The position numbers were made by a program, and so were the translations under genes. The notes beneath the pieces are model-generated. The model saw only the letters and a list, made by a program, of their open reading frames with translations, had not been told where the DNA came from and made no database searches. From UBA6183 sp046314755 (lineage in GTDB: Bacteria; Bacteroidota; Bacteroidia; UKL13-3), in contig JBKDBG010000048.1 of assembly GCA_046314755.1 (NCBI GenBank), forward strand, positions 1 to 42,639: 42,639 bases of DNA. Reading direction: 5' to 3'. Positions 35,469 through 42,639 of the stretch are shown here, piece by piece. The first letter of the stretch is position 1; the number at the start of each line of letters is the position of its first letter.

Positions 35469-36731
35469 ATGAAGTTTGAAAATACACTGGCATTTGCCCA
35501 ACAATTAGATAAAGAAGATAAACTTGCTCATTTCCGTAATGAGTTTTATTTATTAAAAAAAGATGGGAAACCTGTTACATATTTATGTGGTAATTCATTA
35601 GGACTTCAACCCAAAACCGTAAAAGCAGCTATTGAACAAGAGTTGAAAGACTGGGCTGAGTTAGGCGTTGAGGGACACTTTGACGGGAAAAATCCTTGGA
35701 TGTATTACCATCATTTTTTAACGGAAAAAGCAGCAAGGGTTGTTGGTGCAAAACCAAGAGAAGTGGTAGTAATGAATAACCTTACGGCCAACTTACATTT
35801 AATGATGGTAAGTTTTTATCGCCCTACCAAAACGCGTTTTAAAATTATGATGGAAGGCACCGCATTTCCAAGCGACCAATACGCAATGGAAACCCAGGCC
35901 CGTTTTCATGGTTTTAATCCGGAAGAGGCAATTATTGAATTAAAACCACGTGAAGGTGAATACACTTTGCGCACCGAAGATATCATTGCTATAATCAACG
36001 AACATAAAGACGACTTGGCCATTATAATGATGGGTGGTGTAAACTATTACACCGGACAGGCTTATGATATGGAAGCCATTACCAAAGCAGGACATGCCGT
36101 TGGTGCCATGGTTGGTTTTGATTGCGCACATGCAGCCGGTAACTTACAATTACAATTGCACGATTGGGATGTAGACTTTGCCGTGTGGTGTACTTACAAA
36201 TACCTGAATTCAGGTCCGGGTGGTACAAGCGGTGTATTTGTGCATGAGCGCCACGGCAACAACCCTGAATTAATACGTTTTGCCGGTTGGTGGGGACACG
36301 ATGAGCAAGAACGTTTTCAGATGAAAAAAGGATTTAAACCCATGCAAGGTGCAGCAGGATGGCAATTAAGTAACGCACAAATTTTTCCTATGGCTATTCA
36401 CAATGCTTCATTGGCATTATTTGATGAAGCAGGTATGAATAATCTTCGTGCCAAAAGCGAAAAACTAACTGCCTACCTTGAATTTATTTTGAGTGATTAC
36501 CGTGATTATTTAACCATCATCACGCCAAAAAATCCTGCAGAAAGAGGTTGCCAACTTTCAATTGTTGTGAAAGAAAACGGTAAAAAGTTGTTTGATTATT
36601 TGATGGAACATCACATTTTACCGGATTGGCGCGAACCTGATGTTATTCGCATGAGTCCCGTACCCATGTACAATACATTTGAAGAGGTATTTGAGATTGG
36701 AGAGGTATTAAAAACTTATTTTGCAAGGTAA
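35469..36731 (+). CDS. kynU: Kynureninase
   Basis: A 420-residue PLP enzyme that cleaves kynurenine or 3-hydroxykynurenine to (3-hydroxy)anthranilate and alanine. Characteristic segments are YLCGNSLGLQPKTVKAAIEQEL near residue 38, MNNLTANLHLMMVSFY, VGFDCAHAAGNLQLQLHDW and the Schiff-base lysine in WCTYKYLNSGPGG near 245, with GWWGHDEQERF after it. Length is normal. The next gene is kynurenine 3-monooxygenase 72 bases on, so the encoded pair converts kynurenine via 3-hydroxykynurenine to 3-hydroxyanthranilate. The upstream dioxygenase and formamidase are not in this window. Confidence 0.96.
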   Translation: MKFENTLAFAQQLDKEDKLAHFRNEFYLLKKDGKPVTYLCGNSLGLQPKTVKAAIEQELKDWAELGVEGHFDGKNPWMYYHHFLTEKAARVVGAKPREVVVMNNLTANLHLMMVSFYRPTKTRFKIMMEGTAFPSDQYAMETQARFHGFNPEEAIIELKPREGEYTLRTEDIIAIINEHKDDLAIIMMGGVNYYTGQAYDMEAITKAGHAVGAMVGFDCAHAAGNLQLQLHDWDVDFAVWCTYKYLNSGPGGTSGVFVHERHGNNPELIRFAGWWGHDEQERFQMKKGFKPMQGAAGWQLSNAQIFPMAIHNASLALFDEAGMNNLRAKSEKLTAYLEFILSDYRDYLTIITPKNPAERGCQLSIVVKENGKKLFDYLMEHHILPDWREPDVIRMSPVPMYNTFEEVFEIGEVLKTYFAR

Positions 36732-36803
36732 TGTTTTAATACATTGACATGTTTCAGTTTTTAAGTACACATCAATAAATAAATTCGTATAAAAAATATT
36801 TAG

Positions 36804-38129
36804 ATGAGTGAAAAAATTACCATCATAGGCGGAGGTTTAGCAGGCAGTTTGGCCGCCATTTATATGGCTAAACGCGGATTTGAAGTGAGTTTGTTTGAAC
36901 GCAGACCCGATATGCGTAAAACTAACCTATACCAAGGCAGATCTATTAACTTGGCATTAAGTACACGAGGTTTACATGCACTTGAAAAAATTGGTTTAGA
37001 CAAAGAAATTTTAGCTGATGCAATTCCTATGTATGGAAGAATGATGCATAGCAAAAGCGGTGAATTAAGTTATCATCCTTATGGTAAACAAGGTCAAGCA
37101 ATCAACTCTGTATCTCGTGGCCGATTAAACCAAAAGTTGATTGAGTTAGCTGATGCGTATCCGAATATTGAATTATATTTTAACAGCAAATGTGTTGATG
37201 TAGATTTACAAAGCGGAACAGCAACTTTTGAATTAGAAGATGGTTCACACAAAACCGTAGCCTCGGATAGAATACTTGGCACAGATGGGGCTTTTGCTGC
37301 AACCCGAGGAAAGTTACAAATTACCGACAGGTTTAATTACTCACAACATTACTTGCACGTAGGTTATAAAGAACTAGAAATACCCGAAGGTGATGGAGGC
37401 ATTTTTAAAATGGAAAAAAATGCCCTGCATATTTGGCCTCGCGGTTCATTTATGATGATTGCATTGCCCAACCCATCAGGCGATTTTACTTGTACCCTAT
37501 TCTTCCCGTATGAAATATTTGATCGCTTAAAAACCGATGAAGAAATCATGCAATTTTTTGAAACAGAGTTTCCGGATGCAGTGTCTCTTATGCCAACTTT
37601 GTTGGAGGATTATAAGCGCAACCCGGTTGGCAATTTAGTTACTGTTAAATGCTATCCTTGGGTTAAAGGCGATAAAATTGCATTGGCCGGAGATGCAGCA
37701 CATGCTATTGTTCCATTTTACGGACAAGGGATGAACTGTAGTTTTGAAGATATTGTGGTGTTGGACAACATGATTGAAAAATACGGAAATGATTGGCATA
37801 AGGTGTTTGATGAATACCAGAAAGAACGTAAACCAAATGCAGATGCGATTGCCGATTTAGCCGTTCAAAATTATTATGAAATGGCTGATAAGGTTGGCGA
37901 TAAACACTTCTTGCATAAAAAACATATCGAGCATGATTTAACTGAATTGTATCCCGATAAATTTAAATCACAATATGAATTAACCACGTTTAGTTTAAGC
38001 GGATATAAATACGCATGGGATCAAGGCCAAAAGAATGATGTTTTACTTGAAAAAATAATTGCCGAAGGTGCCGAAGAAAAAATAAAAGACCCGGCCTACA
38101 TGGAGCAGCTTTGGCATTTGATAGGATAA
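36804..38129 (+). CDS. kmo: Kynurenine 3-monooxygenase
   Basis: A 441-residue FAD-dependent aromatic hydroxylase that turns kynurenine into 3-hydroxykynurenine. The FAD motif GGGLAGSLAAIYMAKRG lies at residues 8-24, the family-specific YQGRSINLALSTRGLHALEKIGL near 45 and the GD motif GDAAHAIVPFYGQGMNCSFED near 296. The 441-residue length agrees with bacterial KMO; an AT-rich leader of 72 bases follows kynU. No C-terminal hydrophobic anchor is apparent, unlike mitochondrial KMO, so it is probably cytosolic. In Bacteroidota this pathway can supply quinolinate for NAD. Confidence 0.96.
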   Translation: MSEKITIIGGGLAGSLAAIYMAKRGFEVSLFERRPDMRKTNLYQGRSINLALSTRGLHALEKIGLDKEILADAIPMYGRMMHSKSGELSYHPYGKQGQAINSVSRGRLNQKLIELADAYPNIELYFNSKCVDVDLQSGTATFELEDGSHKTVASDRILGTDGAFAATRGKLQITDRFNYSQHYLHVGYKELEIPEGDGGIFKMEKNALHIWPRGSFMMIALPNPSGDFTCTLFFPYEIFDRLKTDEEIMQFFETEFPDAVSLMPTLLEDYKRNPVGNLVTVKCYPWVKGDKIALAGDAAHAIVPFYGQGMNCSFEDIVVLDNMIEKYGNDWHKVFDEYQKERKPNADAIADLAVQNYYEMADKVGDKHFLHKKHIEHDLTELYPDKFKSQYELTTFSLSGYKYAWDQGQKNDVLLEKIIAEGAEEKIKDPAYMEQLWHLIG

Positions 38130-38156
38130 CGCATTAGATTAGATTAAATCATATCT

Positions 38157-38191
38157 AAAAAAAGCTGTCAAAAATATTGACAGCTTTTTTT
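38157..38191. terminator. Bidirectional terminator between kmo and the OmpA-family gene
   Basis: A perfect 14-bp stem (38157-38170 with 38178-38191; core AGCTGTCA/TGACAGCT) around a 7-base loop, with an A-run on the left and a T-run on the right. It lies between two convergent stops (38129 and 38193) and so can end both transcripts. Confidence 0.92.
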
Positions 38192-38192
38192 G

Positions 38193-40046
38193 TTACATCT
38201 TCACAATTCTAAATTCCGTTCTTCTATTTTTTGAATGATCTGCTTCGGAGCATTTCACCCCGTCTTTACATTTGTTCAGCAACATCGATTCACCATATCC
38301 TTTCCAAGTTAAACGACTTGGATCAATACCTTTTGAAATGATGTATTTTGCAGATGACTCCGCACGCTGTTGTGAAAGGGTTTGATTGTATTTCGCACTC
38401 GCCCTTGAATCCGTATGTGAACCTAACTCAATAACCAAGGTTGGCATCTCTTGCATGGCTTTCACAATTTTATCTAATTCAACAGCTGCATCCGGCCTGA
38501 TATCCCATTTCGCTAAATCAAAATAAATTGGATTTAGATTTAATAACTTCCCTAAATCTTGTCCCACCTTAATTTTCGCAATTGGCTTAATTGGTATAGG
38601 TGATAATATTGTATGAATCATAATTGTTTTTACATCATGCAACACAACCATTTCAGTGATGGTTTTGCCATAATAACCTGACTTGCTGATATCAAAAATA
38701 AAATCGCTTTTACTTCCATGCATACTCACAGGAAAAATAAGCAGCAGGTTACCATTCGAATCCGTTTCATAGATAGCTTGGGTGATATTAAACTTTACGG
38801 CAGCATTAGCAACAATTTTTCCGGTAACACTATCTTTTACCATTAAAGTGATTTTATAAGGAGTAGTATCAATACTGAAGGTGTAAATATCATCTCCCCC
38901 TTTTCCATTATTTCTGTTCGAACAAAAGCTTCCACTTAAGGCATGTTCATGTAAGATATAAAAATCATCAAACAAGGAATTAATGGGTTGATCTAATAAA
39001 AATGATTCATTTGTTTTTAAGTTATGAGCCACAATATCTAAACCGCCATAACCATTCAATGCCTCGGTACTGTAATATAAATTACTATTTCCATCCAAAG
39101 TTGGAAATACTTCATTCGCTGCTGAATTAATGCCTACCAATGGCTCAGGAGTTAACCAATTGTTTTTTATTTGGTCGAACTTCATTGTATAAATATCAAA
39201 CCCGCCTTTACCTCCGGGGCGATTACTGGAGAAGTACAACAACTGATTCTTTTCATCAAAATAAGGATGCTGAGTACTATAACTCATATCACAACCGGGT
39301 AGTACCTGAAAAGTATTTGAAGCAGTACCTTTTATGGTATAAACTATTTCAAGGTTATAAATATTATCTGTCGTTGGTTTAGATTGACTTCTGGTAACAA
39401 ATACAAATTTTCCATCCTTCGAAACATGAATAGGGCCAATATGATTTTTTGTATTTAATACCGGATTCAAGATTTCATTATTATCTTTTATCAGTAAACT
39501 TGATGCGCAAGTATCTGATAGCATAAAGGTTCGTAATAATGAATTTTCTATATTCTCATTCATGGTTTTTTGAGTAGATGAATAGATAAACTTATCTCCA
39601 TATGGAGTTAATCCTAAATCATCACCGGAAGAATTGTAGCATACATTTTTTACTTGAGAGAAAAAATAATTGGTTTTTTTACGCGTTAGTGATTGATAGC
39701 CTTCAGCCTTCAAACGGTCAACACACCACTGATAATCGCTCGCTGGAATTTTATGCTGTTTAGCCAATCTAAAATAATCCATCACATAAACTATTTCGTT
39801 AAGTTGATTGTGTTCTGCAGCAATATGATAATGCTTAAAGGCATCATTGTAATTATGCAAACGATGAAGTGCATAGGCATACTGGGAAAGCTGGGAAGAA
39901 TCTCCCTTGGCTAACTTCTTTCTTAAAATTTGCGCTACATCTTTCATGTCCCTTGAAAACAATTCTTTGTCGAGACGACTCATGTATTGTCCGTATAATT
40001 TTGGGATAAATAATGTAAGTGCTAATAAAAGTATAATGCGTTTCAT
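38193..40046 (-). CDS. OmpA-family protein with PD40 repeats (PorE-like)
   Basis: A 617-residue exported protein: signal peptide MKRIILLLALTLFIPKLYG, cleaved near 19; a TPR-like helical region (residues 20-130); PD40/WD40-like beta-propeller blades (YFSSNRPGGKGGFDIYTMKF, YYSTEALNGYGGLDIVAHN, SFCSNRNNGKGGDDIYTF); a small beta domain (ITLMVKDSVTGKIVANAAVKF); and a C-terminal OmpA peptidoglycan-binding domain (PIYFDLAKWDIRPDAAVEL, LGSHTDSRASAKYNQTLSQQRA, NRRTEFRI). This architecture matches the OmpA-like partners of PorP/SprF in T9SS loci. It starts 2 bases after the PorP/SprF stop, so the genes are translationally linked. It probably anchors the outer-membrane complex to the wall. Confidence 0.9.
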   Translation of the reverse strand: MKRIILLLALTLFIPKLYGQYMSRLDKELFSRDMKDVAQILRKKLAKGDSSQLSQYAYALHRLHNYNDAFKHYHIAAEHNQLNEIVYVMDYFRLAKQHKIPASDYQWCVDRLKAEGYQSLTRKKTNYFFSQVKNVCYNSSGDDLGLTPYGDKFIYSSTQKTMNENIENSLLRTFMLSDTCASSLLIKDNNEILNPVLNTKNHIGPIHVSKDGKFVFVTRSQSKPTTDNIYNLEIVYTIKGTASNTFQVLPGCDMSYSTQHPYFDEKNQLLYFSSNRPGGKGGFDIYTMKFDQIKNNWLTPEPLVGINSAANEVFPTLDGNSNLYYSTEALNGYGGLDIVAHNLKTNESFLLDQPINSLFDDFYILHEHALSGSFCSNRNNGKGGDDIYTFSIDTTPYKITLMVKDSVTGKIVANAAVKFNITQAIYETDSNGNLLLIFPVSMHGSKSDFIFDISKSGYYGKTITEMVVLHDVKTIMIHTILSPIPIKPIAKIKVGQDLGKLLNLNPIYFDLAKWDIRPDAAVELDKIVKAMQEMPTLVIELGSHTDSRASAKYNQTLSQQRAESSAKYIISKGIDPSRLTWKGYGESMLLNKCKDGVKCSEADHSKNRRTEFRIVKM

Positions 40047-40048
40047 AG

Positions 40049-40963
40049 TTAATTGAAGTACCTAGGTGAATTGATGCGTTGTGGTCGTGTAGATAAATTG
40101 TAAGCCAATGTGATTTGGTGTGTTTGCTTTGACAAAAGTGAGATGGTGGTTAACGGATAGTCATAACAATAGTAAATATCTAACTTATGATAGTTAATAA
40201 AACCAACCATAATACCTACACCCTCTCCTGTTCTTGCGCTAAATCCAACTAACAAACGATTGCGGATTTCATTTACAATGTTGAAATCAAATTGTACAGG
40301 TGCATTTTCTACTTGTTTGGTAAGTATACTCGGACGTAACTTGTAATCATTGCTAATATCAAAATTGTAACCTGCATACATAAAACGATGCGAGATGATT
40401 CTTGTATTACCTACTCCTTTTGACGAAGCAAAATCATAGTTGACTACCCTAGGTTCAGTGTATCCCAAATAAAACTTATTGTTGGTTAGCAAAAATCCAA
40501 AACCTGCATTAGGTTTTAACCCACTGGTTGTGTTCTCTAAAAATAAAGGATCTCCCGGAACAGTTGTATTTATTTCGCTGAAGTTTACATTGTTGATTAA
40601 TCCAATTACGCGTAAGCCCGTAATCAACTTCCACCTTTTGGTCAAATTTAAATGATACGCAAAATCTGCATTCACGCTGTTGGTTCTTGAAATACCAACC
40701 TGATCATGCACATAGGATAATCCTAATCCTACTTTGTTTGATACCATTCCTCCTAATGCAACCGAATAGGTTCTTGGGGCACCTTTTACGTTGATCCATT
40801 GTAACCTGGCCGTTGCGTTTAGGGTTGTTCGCCCATCCGCTCCGGCTTGCGCAGGATTGAGTACTTGAGGATTTACCCAATATTGGGTATACATTGGATC
40901 TTGCTGGGCACTTACAACAATTGCCATCAAAATTAATATGCTGAATATATAAGCTTTTTTCAT
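40049..40963 (-). CDS. PorP/SprF family T9SS outer membrane protein
   Basis: A 304-residue outer-membrane barrel. The signal peptide MKKAYIFSILILMAIVVSA is cleaved before QQDPMYTQYWVNPQVLNPAQAG, the family's signature opening (Q-x-P-x-x-x-Q-Y-x-x-N-x-x-x-x-N-P-A). The body is beta-rich with alternating aromatics (ALGGMVSNKVGLGLSYVHDQVG, LITGLRVIGLINNVNF). PorP/SprF proteins are needed for surface attachment of particular T9SS type B cargoes. The neighbour upstream on the same strand is exactly such a cargo (9 bases apart), supporting a dedicated pair. It lies 2 bases before the OmpA-family gene. Confidence 0.93.
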   Translation of the reverse strand: MKKAYIFSILILMAIVVSAQQDPMYTQYWVNPQVLNPAQAGADGRTTLNATARLQWINVKGAPRTYSVALGGMVSNKVGLGLSYVHDQVGISRTNSVNADFAYHLNLTKRWKLITGLRVIGLINNVNFSEINTTVPGDPLFLENTTSGLKPNAGFGFLLTNNKFYLGYTEPRVVNYDFASSKGVGNTRIISHRFMYAGYNFDISNDYKLRPSILTKQVENAPVQFDFNIVNEIRNRLLVGFSARTGEGVGIMVGFINYHKLDIYYCYDYPLTTISLLSKQTHQITLAYNLSTRPQRINSPRYFN

Positions 40964-40972
40964 ACCGTTTAT

Positions 40973-42639
40973 TTATTTATTGATGTATAAACTTCCTGTG
41001 ATTGGTTTTTCATCCGTACCGGTTTCAAATATGTAGAAATAGTTACCTGCAGGAAGTTTTCCGTTTTCAATTAAGATTCCTTTGTTGGGCTCACCCCCCC
41101 AATCATTCTTGTATCCTCTTCTTTCATAAACAATATCACCCCATCTATTCAATATGGTTAACCTATTATTTGGATATTTTTCTATTCCCGGAATAACGAA
41201 GAACTCGTTAACACCATCACCATCCGGAGAGAAACCGTCAGGTACCTTTACAATCAATTGCTTCACGTCAATAAACACGGTTGCAGAATCATATTGTACA
41301 GGACTTCCTAAATCTCCAACTCGATATTCAAATTGATCAGGACCAAAATAGTTATCGTCAGGCGTGTATACGAACTGTGTATCTCCTCTTAGGAATAATC
41401 TTCCATGCTCAGGATTCTTAATCACCATAGGCATATCTAATCCATTGCTATCAAGATCATAATCATTAACCAATACATTAAATACTACTGATGATTTTTC
41501 ACTTACTACCACAGAATCATCAACCGCGATTGGAGCCTTATTGGTATTCACATCAATAATGTTAATGCGTACCCATGCACTGTCACACAATACCGGTGTG
41601 CCGTTATCACATACTTGATACATGAATGAATCAATACCAAAATAATTTAGTTTAGGAGAGTAGGTGATGGTTCCATTTGCATTAACAGTTGCTGTACCAT
41701 TTGCAGGATTAGTAACCATTACCGGATTACCCAAATTGCCATCTAAATCAGTATCATTATCTAATACATCAACAGTTACTGCAATATTTTTACTGGTTGA
41801 AGCTGTATCATCCATTGCATTCGGTCCATCATTGATTGGGTTGATGTTGATGCGTACCCATGCGCTGTCACACAATACCGGAGTTCCGTTATCACATACT
41901 TGATACATGAATGAATCTAATCCGTGGTAGTTTGGATTCGGGATGTACTTGATTGTACCGTCTGTATTCACTACTACGCTGCCATTGCTTGGTGTAGTGC
42001 GGATACTTGGATTGTTCAATGTGCCATCAATATCCGTATCGTTCAACCTTACATTTATCGTTACCGAATCATCTTCATTCACACTTGCGGTATCATCCAT
42101 TGCATTCGGTCCATCATTGATTGGGTTGATGTTGATGCGTACCCATGCGCTGTCGCACAATACCGGAGTTCCGTTATCACATACTTCGTATTGGAATGAA
42201 TCTAATCCGTGGAAGTTTGGATTCGGAATGTATTTGATTGTTCCATCTGTATTCACTACTACGCTGCCATTGCTTGGTGTAGTGCGGATACTTGGATTGT
42301 TCAACGTGCCATCAATATCCGTATCGTTCAATCTTACATTTATGGTTACCGAATCATCTTCATTCACACTTGCAGTATCATCCATTGCATTCGGACCATC
42401 ATTCATTGGATTGATGTTGATGCGTACCCATGCGCTGTCGCACAATACCGGAGTTCCGTTATCACACACTTGATACATGAATGAATCTAATCCATGGTAG
42501 TTTGGATTCGGGATGTATTTGATTGTTCCGTCTGTATTCACCACTACGCTTCCATTACTTGGTGTTGTGCGGATACTTGGATTGTTCAACGTGCCATCAA
42601 TGTCTGTATCGTTCAATCTTACATTTATGGTTACCGAAT
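40973..42639 (-). CDS. Tandem-95-repeat surface protein with T9SS type B C-terminal domain (open at right edge)
   Basis: The frame is open to the right edge of the window, so the N-terminus is outside; a TTG at 42616 is only an internal leucine. Visible are about 555 residues: three near-identical 95-residue units (VNEDDSVTINVRLNDTD, IKYIPNPNYHGLDSF, CDNGTPVLCDSAWVRININP), a fourth diverged unit (NDTDLDGNLGNPVMV) and a fifth (NDYDLDSNGLDMPMV) before the ending. The repeats are Ig/cadherin-like domains of the tandem-95 kind. The last 85 residues, VPDGFSPDGDGVNEFFVIPG through RLTILNRWGDIVYERRGY to GSLYINK, are the gliding-motility-associated (CHU_C, T9SS type B) sorting domain. PorP/SprF and OmpA-family genes follow in the same orientation. 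Confidence 0.93.
   Translation of the reverse strand, partial: SVTINVRLNDTDIDGTLNNPSIRTTPSNGSVVVNTDGTIKYIPNPNYHGLDSFMYQVCDNGTPVLCDSAWVRININPMNDGPNAMDDTASVNEDDSVTINVRLNDTDIDGTLNNPSIRTTPSNGSVVVNTDGTIKYIPNPNFHGLDSFQYEVCDNGTPVLCDSAWVRININPINDGPNAMDDTASVNEDDSVTINVRLNDTDIDGTLNNPSIRTTPSNGSVVVNTDGTIKYIPNPNYHGLDSFMYQVCDNGTPVLCDSAWVRININPINDGPNAMDDTASTSKNIAVTVDVLDNDTDLDGNLGNPVMVTNPANGTATVNANGTITYSPKLNYFGIDSFMYQVCDNGTPVLCDSAWVRINIIDVNTNKAPIAVDDSVVVSEKSSVVFNVLVNDYDLDSNGLDMPMVIKNPEHGRLFLRGDTQFVYTPDDNYFGPDQFEYRVGDLGSPVQYDSATVFIDVKQLIVKVPDGFSPDGDGVNEFFVIPGIEKYPNNRLTILNRWGDIVYERRGYKNDWGGEPNKGILIENGKLPAGNYFYIFETGTDEKPITGSLYINK
41566..42639 (-). repeat. 285-bp tandem DNA repeats coding 95-residue Ig-like domains
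   Basis: A common anchor TGCGTACCCA starts at 41566, 41851, 42136 and 42421, exactly 285 bases apart. The copies right of about 41820 are nearly identical at the DNA level, whereas the copy at 41566 and those left of it are diverged. The array continues past the window edge. Confidence 0.92.

Noticed and set aside
41943..42473. Plus-strand 176-residue open frame in the tandem repeats
   Set aside because: It is the antisense of the type B cargo repeats and simply repeats with the 285-bp period; it has no family features or start context.
41566..42639. CRISPR array
   Set aside because: The repeats are 285 bp, contiguous and coding, without short unique spacers.

Overview
The window is chromosomal DNA from a member of the Bacteroidota. 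The evidence is AT-rich DNA, a type IX secretion system (T9SS) signature (a PorP/SprF-family protein, one cargo with a type A sorting domain and one with a type B gliding-motility-associated C-terminal domain), TAnnTTTG-like promoter boxes, few Shine-Dalgarno sites and several Bacteroidota-type domain families. I cannot place it below phylum. I see no tRNA, rRNA, CRISPR array, IS element or phage gene; the content is ordinary chromosome bracketed by large secreted proteins.

Left part (1-9468, all minus strand): the N-terminus of a large secreted surface protein that runs off the left edge (1-1251); an F420-reductase-like NAD(P)-binding protein overlapped with an OsmC peroxiredoxin (1384-2423); a terminator and a front-end-type fatty acid desaturase (2589-3704); a DUF1761 membrane protein; a two-gene, ATGA-overlapped operon of a PLP aminotransferase and a flavoprotein monooxygenase fused to a DsbA/FrnE-like thioredoxin domain (4424-7530); a gene-free 489 bp stretch; and mnmE with an odd hydrophobic N-terminal extension.

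Middle (9518-27590): a MarR-controlled tripartite RND efflux operon (regulator, adaptor, pump, TolC) with a palindromic candidate operator; convergent with it a DUF255/thioredoxin protein, the two genes sharing an 18-bp perfect palindrome at their stops; a DUF4153 membrane protein; comM/yifB; a small locus of a Crp/Fnr regulator, an outer-membrane-type protein, a DUF6326 protein and a membrane protein broken by an in-frame TGA; an alkyltransferase-like protein without the methyl-acceptor cysteine; a TrpF-like protein without the catalytic cysteine; MgtC/SapB; a Tat-type exported class V PLP enzyme; and anmK.

Right part (27765-42639): a 2077-residue repetitive T9SS type A cargo; a Glu/Leu/Phe/Val dehydrogenase followed by kynureninase and kynurenine 3-monooxygenase (amino acid/tryptophan catabolism, or quinolinate supply for NAD); then, convergent across a bidirectional terminator, a minus-strand set of a tandem-95-repeat type B cargo (open at the right edge), a PorP/SprF protein and an OmpA-family protein. 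The last set is a typical cargo plus dedicated outer-membrane partner arrangement.

The parts least explained by known systems are the aminotransferase plus monooxygenase-DsbA fusion operon and the Crp/OM protein/DUF6326/split membrane protein locus. Neither can be called a new system from sequence alone.
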